DNA of 64,000 bases from contig CM041465.1 in assembly GCA_023213395.1 (NCBI GenBank), forward strand, positions 101,873,741 through 101,937,740, in the 5' to 3' direction. The DNA comes from Cycas panzhihuaensis (taxonomy: Eukaryota; Cycadophyta). The notes under the pieces were generated by a model. The model had not been told where the DNA came from and did no database searches. It was given only the letters and a program-made list of their open reading frames with translations. Below, one piece after another: positions 23,846-35,520 of the stretch. Numbering within the stretch: the first letter of the stretch is position 1; each line of letters starts with the position of its first letter. Position numbers and translations under genes: made by a program.

Positions 23846-25039
23846 ATAATGTTTAATCTTTTGTCTTTCTTATTACATCACAAAATTTTGCCTTTATCTT
23901 TAACTAACTTTATGTATGTTTTCTTTTGTGCTTATTCTTCTCCAATACATGAAAAAAAATCTATTTCATCTTGCTTAGATTTATAATTTTAGGTTTATGG
24001 CCTGATAAAGTGATGAATTTATCTTGGGTGCCCAATAATTATCTATAAACAAATTACATTAACAAAGCATAAATGTCAAACAACCAACTATTACTAACCT
24101 AGGGTAATCTATTGTAATTCTTAATTCCATCCATAGAAGATATCCTGACCATGAACTCGTTGTATGATTTTAATTAATAAAACTTTAAATGCAAGGTTTA
24201 ATGAAGCATTTAGATAAATAATTATCATAAACACAAAATGTATTTTATTATTGATGTGATATTTCCTACATGTATTTCTTATAAATAGGTTCTCATAAAT
24301 GTTTCTCAAAGTTACAAAAAATTCTATTTGTAGGAAAAAAGTTTATAAAAAGAAAGTCTCAGAAACCTCAAAAAATGAATCCATCAAAGATCTCTTCATC
24401 ACGTGTATCAACTTCGACCTTAGATAACTGTCAAAAATAAAAAACTAGTAGAGCCCTACAACTACTCATTTCAAAAGCATTAAAATAAGCTTTCCAACAA
24501 ATTCATCAAAACTAAATTATGAGTTTAGACATAAAGTTATGATAAAAATGTTGAGTAGAGGTTGAATATTTTCACTTAAGGTTGAAAAATTGTGTTTAAT
24601 CCCTTTTGTTTGGGGTGTTGGTCACATGATTCCTTCTTATGTGACTAAGTACCAAATGTAAGGGTGTTTTGGTGGATTTTAAAATAATTTTAAATTTAGT
24701 TAAATTTTTTTAAAATATTTAAAAAAAAAAAATTATATGATATAAAATTAATCACCTTTTACATGTAAGATCTTTCATTGATTTCATATGTAAGTGTGTA
24801 TCTATGATTACATGTTTGTCTAGTTATGGGTTATTTTTCTAATGTGGGCATCTTTACTTTATCAATTTACACTTAAGGCCAATCTTATTGCTCTATACTA
24901 GTTTAGACACCTTTCTAATGACTCACATCCACTTTTAGTTAACTGTCATTGCCACATTTGCATGAGCCACCTATTGTGGCTATTCTCTAAAGGTTGCCCT
25001 CTTCTGTGTTTTAATTAGAGCTACTTCTTTGTAGGCATA
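23846..25039 (-). other. Interior of element F, part 1
   Basis: 1.2 kb of AT-rich DNA with no recognisable protein on either strand. It contains an A-tract near 24721-24731 and scattered runs of T. It continues across element E at 32202. The open frame at 24309-24121 has no known motif. Confidence 0.5.
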
Positions 25040-25467
25040 TGTAGAAAATAAGTATCATATGCAACATCTAAATCAAATATAAAGTATAAAACAGTGATAA
25101 AAAGATATTACACAGATACACATTATTGGCAGGTGGAAAACCCCTTATGGGAAAGAAAAACCACCTCTTAAAGAGAAATTCTATTAGCTGAAAACCTTTA
25201 TATAGTCATAAGAATCAAACCTAAATAAGAATACCTCCTACATACCAGCAAAAGGTTTAAGACCATCCTTAAGACATGCTTAGGACAACTAAACAGCCTT
25301 TACGTCTTCCTCCTAGATTCTAGGAGAGGCTTTTTAAGAAGTGAAAGGTTCGTTGAAATGGGCAGTTGCTCATTTTAAAAAACTTTACATAATGAATAAT
25401 AATTAAACATTATAACTTTATAACATTGACCTTTATAACTTAAAAATAAGCATTAACCTTTTTAACA
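25040..25467 (-). repeat. 3' LTR of element E
   Basis: 428 bp, tgtagaaaat ... tttttaaca on the plus strand. It has the short palindrome ctcctagattctaggag at 25310-25326. The second, longer hairpin seen in the 5' LTR is eroded here. Confidence 0.93.
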
Positions 25468-25476
25468 TCCCCCTTT
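25468..25476 (-). other. Polypurine tract of element E
   Basis: The minus strand reads AAAGGGGGA directly before the TG of the 3' LTR. Confidence 0.88.
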
Positions 25477-27050
25477 AATGTTAACTTTTTGTACAATATA
25501 AAAGATAAAGAAGATATTCATCATGTTGATACCCTTTTGATTGAGACTTCTTTTATCTTTAACAAATCTCGTAGGTTTAAAAACTTGACTTCAGTCAATG
25601 GTTTAGTAAGGATATTGGCAACCTGTAAATCTGTATAACAATAAGATAAATGAATAATATTATCAGTAACAAGATTATGAATAAAATGTTGATGTAATTC
25701 TATATGTTTAGTTCTAGAATGAGTAACTAGATTGGTAGCAATAGCAATAGCACCTTGATTATCAACTTTAAGTTCTATAGAAGAGTTAGGAAACAGATCA
25801 ATTTCATTTAAAATAAATTTGATGCATAGTGTTTATTTGCTTGCTTCAACAAGTGCTTGATATTTAGCTTTTGTTGTTGATAATGTTAGAGCCTGCATTT
25901 TTCTACTAGACTAAGTAATAGGTGAGGAATCTAGGAAAAAAACATAACCAATTGTTGATTTATGGTCATTGGAGTCTCCTACCCAATTTGAATTAGTATA
26001 TCCTGTTAATGTCAGAGGATTATTGCAAAAGTTATAAGTTAGGCCATAAAAAATAGTATTTTGTAGATAATTAAGGATACATTTAGCGGCTTTCCAGTAT
26101 AATTCATATGGTTTTTGCATATATCGTGAACATAGAGCAATAACATAGGATATATTCGATCGAGTATGTGTTAGAAAAATTAGGTTGCTAATAAGCTACC
26201 TATATAATGTTAGATCACAAAAAGGTGTAGAACAATCAGTAGATAATTTTACTCTAGATTGTAAGGGATTAGAGACCAGTTTAACATTTTCCATGTTAAA
26301 TCATTTGATTAAGTCTACAATATATTTTGGTTGAGATATAGTTATTTTTGAATCATGTTGGTAAATTTATAATATGAGAAAATAGTGCAAAAGATCTAGA
26401 TAATTCATGTCAAATTTAGTAATCAAAATTGATTTTAGTTGATGAATATTGTTGATAGAAGATCATATAATAATGATATCATCAACATATAGAATTAATA
26501 TGGTAATATTCTTATCTTCGCGTTTAAAGTAGAGGTTTAGATCACTAATACATCTAGTGTATTAATTTTGAGTAAGATAATCATCTACTTTTATATACCA
26601 AGCTTGAGGAGCTTGTTTCAACCCATAAATTGATTTCTTTAACTTAAAAACCAAGTTAGGATTGTCAACAAACCAAGATGTTGAGTCATGTAGATTTCTT
26701 CTTTAAGATCACCATTTAAAAAAGTGCTCTTAATATCCATTTGATAGATTTTCCAACCAAATTTGGCTGTTAGAGCAATAACAGTTTTAATAGTATTCAT
26801 TTTTGTAATAGGGGCGAAGGTTTCATTATAATAGATACCATCAATTTATGAGAAACCTTTTACAACTAAGCAAGTTTTATATTTTTCAATAGCTCTTGTT
26901 GAATTGAATTTAGTTCGAAAAACCCACTTACAATTAACTATATTCTTTTCTGGTGGTAAAGTAATAAGATCCTAAGTTGAATTCTTTTTTAAAGCATCTA
27001 TTTTACCTTGCATGGCTTGTTGTCATATGGGATTGTTACTAGCTTATTTA
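25477..27050 (-). pseudogene. RT and RNase H remnants of element E
   Basis: Minus-strand RNase H is open over 26120-25911: WKAAKCILNYLQ, LTGYTNSNWVGDSNDHKST, then GYVFFLDSSPIT. The usual SDADWAGD has become TNSNWVGD. RT carries ILYVDDIIII around 26500-26470, with both polymerase Asp present. A QAPQAWYIKVDDY-like stretch lies near 26620-26570, and the KARLVxKGF region near 26880-26850 is decayed. Stops and shifts divide the blocks. Confidence 0.85.
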
Positions 27051-28440
27051 AATGTTTTATGATCATCACTGGCCATTATTTTAGCCATTATTGTATAATT
27101 AGTTTGTAATTTTTGAGAATGTGTTTTCCTGGTATCTGAAGGATTACCTACGTTAGATCCAGTATGAGAAAGAGTTTTCTTTGCCCATATAGGTTGTTTG
27201 TTTGTAACAATTTCTGTAGTCATAGGTTGATCTGAAAAACTAGATTGAGAGGAAGGATCTATTGCGGTCGGATCAGATAGAGTCCAGTTCTAGACTTATG
27301 TGGATAAGGATTTTATCATTTTAGAGTCAGCTTATTTTTCTGAGGGGTCAACCAAATAAGTGTTAGTTAACAAATTCTCAATTGGGAGTTCTACATAAGT
27401 AGAATTTGATGTAGATCCTTCTTCATCAAATATTACATCATATAAGATCGAGATCTTATGTGTGATTAGATCTAGAAGTCTATATGCTTTGCTTTCTTCA
27501 CTGTAACTAACGAAGATGTATTTTAAACTTACAGGATCTAGTTTCTTACGTTTTCCTTTAGGAACGTGTCCCTACGTAATACTTCCAAAGATTCTAAGAT
27601 GTTTAACTAAAGGTTTACGACTATACTATTTTGTTCTAGCATAACATTCTTTAAGGTCTTACTAGGTAGATGATTTAGAAGATAGTTAGAGCAAGTAATT
27701 ACTTATACCTATAACTTTAGATTAAGATTCTTTGCATGTAGCATACATCATGTCATTTTGAGTAGAGTACGGTTTTTACGTTTAGCAACACCGTTTTGTT
27801 GTGAACTGTAAATAACAGAATGTTAAAATTGAATTCCATGTTTTTTGCAAAAGGAAATAAATTTGCTACTTAGATATTCTTTAGCATTGTCTAATCTAAA
27901 AATTTTAATTTTTGAGTTAGATTAATTTTCAACAAGTGTTTTGAATTCAATAAAGATGTCAAACACTTGGTTTCTAGTTTTGAGTATGTACACCTAACAT
28001 TTTCTTGAAAAACCATCAATAAAAGTGACGAAATAACAACTGCCAGAGTATGAAGTTACATGAAATAGTCCACATATATATCAGAGTGAACAAGTTCAAG
28101 TGGAACTTTTACTTTGAATTGGGTCTGATGTGGAAAAGGATCCATGTGTTGCTTACCTAATACACAGGTTTTACAAACACCATAGATAGTAGTTAGAGGG
28201 GGAAGTCCATGAACCATATCACGTCTTTTTATATAATGAAGTTTTCCATAGCTAGTATGACCAAACCGTACATGCCATAATTTACTAACTAGGTCAGATT
28301 TGGCTATAAAGGCACTAAAAGACTTTGTTTTAGTATTTTATAAACTAGTTAAGCTATAGAGACCTGCTTTATGATCAATAGGTCTAGAGACAATAGGTTT
28401 GAATTTATTTAAATGTTCTTTAATAATAAATTTATCTTTT
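27051..28440 (-). pseudogene. Integrase remnant of element E
   Basis: The minus strand near 27900-27770 reads IFRLDNAKEYLSSKFISFCK, then HGIQF, YSSQQNGVAKRKNRTLLKM. In the family the last block is NGVAERKNRTL, and that Glu is the catalytic Glu of the Asp-Asp-Glu core. Here it is Lys, so the enzyme would be dead even without stops. The pre-integrase section lies near 28380-28130, with CGVCKTCVLGKQ-like text. The C-terminal part near 27600-27480 is followed by a Ser/Asp-rich linker. Confidence 0.8.
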
Positions 28441-28760
28441 TAGAATTCGACAATAAGGTCTTTCTGGTAGATTTGATAAACAAAAAGAAGATTTGGTAAC
28501 AAACTAAGCACGTAGAATACATCCTTGATTGAACCATCTTTCAGAGTGACATCACCTGATCCTTTCACTTTGAGTTGAGATCCACTCCCAAAAGAAATCT
28601 CTTCTTCAAAGTTAGTATCAGATTGATAAGTGGTTAAATTCTCCTGGTATCTTATCATGTGATAGGAAGCACCAAAGTCAAGAATCCATTGCGGTGGTAT
28701 ATTAGATGGAGCAACAAAGGTAGAGGTTGTAGCAGTTAAAGAACGATTATATGATTGGGG
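28440..28760 (-). pseudogene. Protease remnant of element E
   Basis: The minus strand near 28705-28660 reads PQWILDFGASYHMIR. The family site is WILDSGASxHMT, so the Ser next to the catalytic Asp has become Phe. An open stretch of 72 codons (28658-28440) continues with the protease body, including GSGDVTLKDGSIKDVFYV and LLPNLLFVYQIY, typical of the region before the pre-integrase domain. Confidence 0.82.
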
Positions 28761-29716
28761 TCGAGATTGAATTCCTTTAAAATCTTTCCAAGCTTTTGAA
28801 GCTATTCTATTTCTACAGACATCAACAGTGTGGCATTTTTTGTGGCAATAAGAACAACTAATGTTCTGTGAAGGATTTATAGTGTTTCGATTTGGAACGA
28901 ACTATTTAGAGGTATTCTGGTATCTTGGTGGTCCAGAATACTTAGTATTATTTTGAGAAGTAGATGTTGGACCTCTTTGACACTTTTGAAACTTAGGATT
29001 GCTATTGTAATATTTTTGATGTTTAGTTTTATGTTATGATTTTGATTTTAAAAATAAAGCCTGAGAAAGATCCTTTAATTTTTCAGTTTGAATCAACATT
29101 GTTTGGTGTTCTATCAGTTGATTTATCAACTAATTGAAGGTTACTAGTTGATTACCAGCTTGTTGTTTACCAATCTTGAAAAGATTAAAATGCTTCGAAA
29201 GTTTGTTTATTGCCAAACGAACGAGTGTATCGTCGTCTTTGGCATGTGTGACTTTTTCTTCTTTATCACCTACTTTTATTGTAGATTTAATACAATTCTT
29301 TAATTCTTTGTTGATAAGTTAAATTTTGGATAAGAAATCTTTGACTTTAGAAAAGTCATCATATTTGAGGTCATATAATTATTGTTCTAGGACAGCTAAT
29401 AGTTGTGTGTCAACTTTGTCGTATTTTTCCTTAAGGGTTTTCCAGATGGTGGCAAGATCATCTGTATCAGAGAATTTCTGACTAATGTCTGGTGAAAGAG
29501 ATGATAGGATGGTGTCTAGGGATCCATCACAATTCATCAGATAGACCATATAGCTTTCTGATTTTTCGTCTTTTGGTTTTGTAAATTTACCTGTAACATA
29601 TCGCCATATCTTTTGTTGTTTAAGCTAATGGGATATTTGATTTTTCCACTTGGCATAATTTGAGCCATTTAAAACTAGAATTGGTATATAGGGGGTTGAA
29701 CTTGGTATGAGTACCA
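28761..29716 (-). pseudogene. Gag remnant of element E with intact CCHC knuckle
   Basis: Gag on the minus strand starts at the ATG complementing 29714-29716 (MVLIPSSTPYIPIL). Readable text follows with few stops: LNGSNYAKWKNQI, WRYVTGKFTKP, SLDTILSSLSPDI, TIWKTLKEKYDKVD, LAVLEQ and ELKNCIKS. The knuckle near 28860-28815 is CSYCHKKCHTVDVC, which satisfies C-x2-C-x4-H-x4-C. This is the best preserved gag of the Copia elements in the window. It is followed directly by protease. Confidence 0.85.
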
Positions 29717-29733
29717 TTATGGATATAAAATGA

Positions 29734-29826
29734 TGATTAGAGATCCTCTTGAAAGAGGTTTTGACAGATTCGACTATAAATGATTAGAGATCCTCTTGAA
29801 AGAGGTTTGACAAATTTGACTATAGG
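29734..29826. repeat. Tandem duplication, ~47 bp x2
   Basis: tgattagagatcctcttgaa and the following aagaggttt(t)gaca.att.gactata occur at 29734-29780 and 29781-29826. They adjoin the start codon region of the element E gag. Confidence 0.9.
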
Positions 29827-30644
29827 TGAATTAATAAATTAAATAGGTCACAAAACTCATTGATAACCACTGAACATTAAAGGTATCATTTAATTTTCCA
29901 TTAATGATTAATAGAGATGTTTAATCAAATATTTATGGCAGAGACATGAAAAGTTGCTTAAGGTCATTGCTGTTAATTTAGATAATTTGTTTAAATATCA
30001 TCCCCTTAGAGAAAATTAATGATAAATATTCCCCTTAATTTTGAAAAGGTATCACATTGATAAATGATTTAATTAAGAAATCAAGTTAATCTAAGAAATC
30101 CTAAAGTTTTACTATGGATTTATTAAATGATAGATAATTGGAGGGTTTATGACTATGAGCTAGCATTTAAATCATAGGGTTTAAAATTAAATAATTAAGG
30201 GGAGGGGGTTATTAATATTATGATTTAATTAAGTCATAAAAAAGTGGGGGGATTTACTCACTTTAAAAATTAACCATATTTGGTTTAGTTAAGTACTTAG
30301 TTTAAATTTATTAAATAATTATCCTAAGGAAATAACTAGTGAGGTGAAGAACCCTAATAAATACTTTAAATGGATAAATGAAGGTACTGATGGACAAATA
30401 TTGAAATAAATTCTATTAAATGTAAGGGAGAGGGGGGAATAAATCATTTAATTAAATGTTAAAATGTAATAAGGAGGGAGGTACTTTAAAAATGTGTATT
30501 TTTAATTAATTACATAATTAACCTAAAATTAACTAAGTTTTATTTAATTACTTATAAAATTTGAAACAAAAAAAGGGTGGGGGTGAAGGGGGAAAGGGTG
30601 GACCTGAATTAAATTTTACTAAACAAGAAAATTTTCTATTAAAC

Positions 30645-30648
<4 letters not shown>

Positions 30649-30675
<27 letters not shown>
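30649..30675. repeat. AT microsatellite
   Basis: An uninterrupted (AT)n run of 27 bases. Confidence 0.95.
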
Positions 30676-30682
<7 letters not shown>

Positions 30683-31752
30683 TTAATAATAGGTCCGTTA
30701 TTTGGTAACGAAACCCTACCTGGTTATGTCATTCATCATGGTGGCGGCTATGATGTTTTGATCGGCGTCGATCTTCTGGTCTTTCTCCTTGTGGCAGTCT
30801 GGCTTTTCAGGTCGAGGCAGCGATGATGGCTTAGTGTAGGTCGATGAAGGGGGTGCTTAGAGCTTTGTTTCTTTGCCAAAAACCTGTTTGTCTTCCACTG
30901 ACTCTCAGAGTAATGGTGTCTCAAGGTAGACAAGATGTGTGAGGATGCTTCGTTATAGATTTTATTTTTATTTTTTTGGAGAAGGACTATAGATTGTTAG
31001 AACGATGGTGGCCTTCTTATGGCTTAGCAAATCCGTCTTTCGAGAGTCAGTGCATGAGGAAGGACGTCAAGAATCTATTGAGATTCACTAAGTGGTATTA
31101 GCATCATTTGTGGTGGCATAGTGGTGTGAACAAAGGAGTGACAGTATGGACTTCAATAGTTGCAGGTTTTGTGACATACACACTGGCGAGGTTATCTTAA
31201 GGGCTTCTCACAGACCTCTTCCTTCTTCTAGATGTCTTACAGACCTCTATTTCCTTTTGGGCATTTCATAGATTGTCGTCTCCTTTTGGGCATTTCATAG
31301 ACTATCATCTTTTCCTAGTATTTCTTGATAATGGATTCCTATATTTGTAGTTTCGTCTGTTGGCTTGTCTTCTCATAAGGATATCATTCGGTCATCTTTG
31401 GATTTTTGGACTGAAATCACCATCTATTTTGAGTAGACATCTCAGCGAGTTGTAGTTTGGATCCTTTCAAGCTTGCCACAGTCTTCTTGAATCTCTTCCT
31501 TTCTAAAGCCATTTATGAGACAATGTTTTACTTGGAATGCATCATTGCCTTGAACTAGGGTTTGAAGAAAATTCTGAGGACTGGGCAAAATGTTGTGGGA
31601 CGATGTAAATCTGCATCTAGAACTGTGTAGGTATTCTTATAGTGTAGATGGTTGTGGGAAAGGGGCCACCCACAATCTTTCTTTACGTGCTATTTAGAAG
31701 GACCCTGTTTCAGCATTAATCTTCATATTAAATGCTGAAAGGCACTAGTTGA

Positions 31753-31768
31753 CCCAACTCTGATACCA
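31753..31768 (-). other. Primer binding site of element E
   Basis: The minus strand reads TGGTATCAGAGTTGGG directly after the LTR. The first eleven bases match the initiator tRNA-Met site exactly. Confidence 0.93.
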
Positions 31769-32196
31769 TGTAGAAAATAGGTATCATATGCAACATCTAA
31801 ATCAAATATAAAGCATAGAATAGTGATAAAAAGACATTATACAAATACACATTATTGGCAGGTAGAAAACCCCTTCTAGGAAAGAAAAACCACCTCTTAA
31901 AGAGAAATTCTATTAGCTAAAAACCTTTACATAGCCATGAGAATTACACCTAAACAAGAATACCTTCTACATACCAGCCAAAGGTTTAAGACCAACCTTA
32001 AGACGGGCTTAGGACAACCAGATAGCCTCCAAATGTTCCTCCTAGATTCTAGGAGAGGGTTTTTAAGAAGTGAAAGGTTCGTTGAAATGGGCAGTTACCC
32101 ATTTCAACGAACTTTACATAATGAATAATAATTAAACATTATAACTTTATAACATTGACCTTTATAACATAAAAAGTAATATTAACCTTTCTAACA
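31769..32196 (-). repeat. 5' LTR of element E
   Basis: 428 bp, tgtagaaaat ... tttctaaca on the plus strand, paired with 25040-25467. It carries two adjacent hairpins: ctcctaga/tctaggag at 32039-32055, and a 15 bp perfect inverted repeat at 32077-32091 and 32098-32112. The short plus-strand frame 31937-32128 is only LTR. Confidence 0.93.
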
Positions 32197-32201
32197 GCAT
32201 C

Positions 32202-32957
32202 AAATAATATTTCAAGTCACCACTATAAGTTTATTCTTTGTGTTGGCCACTCTACATGGTCATTGACTATCTAAAGTAAAATGCCCCTATGTGACCTCTT
32301 TAGGGTGAAATGGGATACACCCAAAATGGGCTTAAACTCTTCAATAATTTCCTAAGATTTGCTATGGGCTTGCAATATCATCAAGTATGCTATTTGGGCT
32401 TCATACAACTAATAACTACCCATAGTCCATTGCCATAACAGGGTTATTATGCTTGCATCTGCAATCCAATAACACTCATCTTATAGGTCATAACAATATT
32501 CACTTCATAGGTTACCATGACTTTATTTGGTGCCTGTAACTATCTCAACACTCAGTGAGATTATATCCATACATTTATTTTTTATCTCCCAATAGGAAAA
32601 AGAAAAAACTAAAAATAATGAAGATGTTGACTCACCATTAAATTCCCTACATGCAAATGTTTTAGGTTAGCCACATGCATAAACATCTCTCCACTAAATC
32701 AATTCAAGAAAAATCTCATTGTAGATTGAGATCCTAGTATCACAACATGTGCAACTCATCCCTATTCATAGCCATCTAGCATATGAAGCATAACTTGTGC
32801 AAATAAGTTCCATTGAAATGCCTCCAAACAAATATAATTAATGTATCTAAAAGATACAAACCATGGGCTTTGACAATTAAACCATAAACTCTTATGATTC
32901 AACCTTTACCTTTGAGCATTTAACCATGACCTTTGATGTTATACCCATTGGCTCTGA
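32202..32957 (-). other. Interior of element F, part 2, with truncated primer site
   Basis: 750 bp without coding capacity between element E and the right LTR of F. Near 32943-32958 the minus strand reads ATCAGAGCCAATGGG. This fits the later part of a tRNA-Met primer site whose TGGT has been lost next to the LTR. Confidence 0.55.
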
Positions 32958-33115
32958 TGAGGTAAAATATGAATAAAATATAAAAATACACAAATAAAAT
33001 ATGTATTATAATATAAGATAACAAGTATTAGGGAAAATAATTATATTTATTATTATATTATAAAAGAGTGCAAATTTATTAAAATAGTTCACCTCATTGA
33101 AGTCTAATAATATTA
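32958..33115 (-). repeat. 5' LTR of element F, left piece
   Basis: Aligns with the first half of 23492-23838 (aaaatatg.ataaaa, aatatgta, ttcac.t.attg.a.tctaataatatta). It is cut by the LINE at 33115, and the remainder is at 39166-39338. Confidence 0.75.
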
Positions 33116-33559
33116 TTAGTTGGTCAACAGAGCGAGGATGCATTAGGTTAGGAAATCTTAGGAGTCAAAGGAGGTCGTGGACTTGGTTAACCATCACAGA
33201 TTTAGAGGGGTGGAGATCCAGGGATTCTAGATGCAAGGGTAGCAAGGTCAAAGTTGCTCCCTTAGATAAAAAAGGAGAGCTACCATTACTCTAGATAAGA
33301 GAATGGACTTGTAGTCAGTTTCATGCTTCAGATTCTGGTGTAACAATGGGTGAGATGTATTTTTTTTAGTTTTGATGGAAGTGATATGTGTTTTGTTTAA
33401 TTGATGGAGGAAGTTGTGTATAAAAGGAACATGGAATCTATTTTAAATTAGACCCAACAGTCACTAAACCTAAATCAGATCCAATCTCCTCTGAGTGGGA
33501 AATCATATCTAGAAGCACTGAGAAATGAAGAAATGAAAACATTTAATATAAATCCAATC

Positions 33560-34440
33560 ATTGATGAGGACTATATCTAAATCCCTATACTTAAGAGATT
33601 ATCAAACAGGATGGAGAAATATTGGGGTAATAGTCTAGTGGGACAATTTTCAAGCCCTAGGCCACGAGTCGATCCCATTAGGAAGTGGGTAACTTAGCGA
33701 TGGAAACTGAAAAGCCCAGTTGAGGTTATAGCACTCCCAAAAAGGTGCATGATTTTTAAGTTTACATTTCAAGAAGATACAGTTAACATCCTATTAAAAT
33801 CTCCCTTGATGATGGGAAGGAAGGCGATGCTCATGGAGAAATGGCATCTTGATTTTGATTCATCTGAGGGATCCATTAAATAAATACCCCTATGGGTTTA
33901 ATTACTAGGTCTCCCACTTCAAGCTTGGGATCTGGATGTAATTAAATGAGTAGCAAAGGTGATTGGACCCGTCTTGGCAGTGGACTCAGCTACTAAGAAT
34001 ATAAGTAGACTAGTAAATGCTAAACTCTGTGCTCTGGCTAGGATAGATAAACCCCTTCATGAGCGAGTGTTTATTGATGGATTCAGATGGAACAAAGAAT
34101 AGAAACTAGTGTATGAGACTAAAAACTTTAGATGTTCAAAATGTAAATGTTTGGGTCATCTACCTCCCAACTGCTTAGGTGAATCAAGGGTAGTTCCTCT
34201 GGCATCTCAAGATAAGGAAGATAAGAACAAGGATATAGAGGAGTAGGGTGGTCTTGGAGAGGGTTTAGAAGAGACAAAAAGGAATGAGGATACCCAAATA
34301 GAAGTTGTACATGAATCAAACCTACGAGACAATGGGTAGGATCTAAATTTAATAAAGGTAGGACGGGACCCAAGTCTAGATGAAGAAGATACTCTGTTTG
34401 AGGAAGGGGAGGTCGAATTGAGAACCCCCCTCCCCTAATC
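33560..34440 (+). pseudogene. LINE ORF1 remnant (DUF4283-like, zinc knuckle)
   Basis: ORF1 of plant L1 elements binds the element RNA. From about 33654 the frame gives RPRVDPIRKWV, then WKLKSPVEVIALPKR, MIFKFTFQED, WHLDFDSSEG and LLGLPLQAWD. This is the DUF4283 to zf-CCHC_4 pattern. The knuckle at 34133-34174 is CSKCKCLGHLPPNC, with all four zinc ligands intact. An acidic tail follows (DEEDTLFEEGEVE near 34377-34415). In-frame TAG/TAA stops interrupt it, and the original start cannot be fixed. Confidence 0.82.
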
Positions 34441-34506
34441 CCTCTAAAGATTCAATTTGAAGAGATCCATTATGGAGATATAAGCAAGGAGATTCACACC
34501 AAGGAT

Positions 34507-34805
34507 ATGAAGGAATCCTTTCAAAGGGTAGAAGAACCCACTCCAAACAAGCTAGAGAAATCTAAGAAGGTTTGGAAAGTTAGAGATTCTAGGACACAGG
34601 CAAAGAAATCAGATTACATCAAGGGTCTTGATTTTGGTAGTGAGAAGAGGCCTGGGAGGCCATCATCGAAGGTGCTGCGAGAAAGGGAAGCAACACCTTA
34701 GATAGATCAAGGGACACAATGAACCCTAAGGGATGGAGGAGGAGGATGGGGGCCTAAAATAAGAAGCAAGAAATGATGAGGTATGGGAGGAATGAAGGGG
34801 GCATA
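34507..34805 (+). other. LINE region between ORF1 and ORF2
   Basis: An open, Lys/Glu-rich stretch (34507-34701) likely represents the ORF1 C-terminus or linker. Purine-rich sequence with a purine run precedes the endonuclease start. No further domain is seen. Confidence 0.5.
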
Positions 34806-35520
34806 ATGAAATTAGCCTCCTAGAATATACAAGGCATAAATGCCCCATCAAAATATAGAATTGTAAAAGAAATATGAGGTCATATAAAGTTGGGCATTCT
34901 TCTTCTCCAAGAGACCAAATTGATAGCTGAGAACAAAGTAAACCTCGAGAATAGAGTATGGAAAATAGTAGAGTGGATTACTTCAGATGGAAGTAAGGGA
35001 GCTGGCAAATTATCTACCATGTGGAACCCTAGATGCTAAGAAGGGGAGGCTTGCATCTCAGAGGAACATTTCATATCCACTTGGCTAACCTGTAAAAAAT
35101 CTAATATCAAGTGGTTGGTTACAAATGTATATGCCCCCTTAACATAGGAGGGGATGAAGCGTTTATGGTTTAGGTCGCTGGAGGCCCATAAGGAGTGGTA
35201 TGGACCATGATAAGGGTGGCTAGATTAGTTGGACAAAAAGTATGGATACTTTGGAGGATTTCATATAGAAGGGAGGTCTAATGGATGTCCCACCAAGAGG
35301 CCCCAAGTTTACTTAGTCAAATAGAAGACTGGGTGCTAATCATATCCAGGTTAGATTGGATAGAGTGGTGGTTAATTATGCCTAGGCAAGCTAGCATAGC
35401 AACATTATTCTGGATGCCTTCCCAAAGACAATCTCAGACCACTCCCCCTTGGTGCTGGGATTTGATGATAACAAAGGACATATAGGAGTCCCTTTTCACT
35501 TTGAATTGATGTGGATAAAG
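34806..35520 (+). pseudogene. LINE endonuclease remnant
   Basis: The apurinic-like endonuclease nicks target DNA to start insertion. Readable blocks: NIQGINAPSKYRIVKEI near 34830, LLLQETKLIAENK near 34896 (with the active-site Glu), WLVTNVYAP near 35114, PPRGPKFT, and ISDHSPLVLGFD at about 35428-35465. The family motif SDHxP is present. The usual GDFN block is missing around 35190-35230, where the sequence looks deleted and stop-ridden. Confidence 0.82.

Larger units (their letters stand above)
29717..31752 (-). other. Leader of element E
   Basis: 2 kb without a recognisable protein. It has three unlike parts: an AT-rich section 29830-30650 with G-runs on the plus strand, a short AT microsatellite, and a more GC-rich section 30715-31750 with trinucleotide-rich text (tggcggct, ggcgtcgat). 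The minus-strand open frame 30933-30748 is in the GC-rich part and has no known motif. Confidence 0.6.
25040..32196 (-). mobile_element. Copia LTR retrotransposon E (minus strand), youngest-looking LTR pair
   Basis: A 7.16 kb element: 5' LTR 31769-32196, exact primer site 31753-31768, 2 kb leader, gag, protease, integrase, RT, RNase H, polypurine tract 25468-25476, 3' LTR 25040-25467. The LTRs are both 428 bp and differ at roughly 35-40 positions by eye, about 91-92% alike. Flanks gcata (25035-25039) and gcatc (32197-32201) match at four of five bases. It lies inside element F. Coding is broken throughout. Confidence 0.93.

Noticed and set aside
30748-30933. Basic minus-strand open frame in a GC-richer section
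   Set aside because: It is in the E leader, has no motif and is too short to support as a gene.
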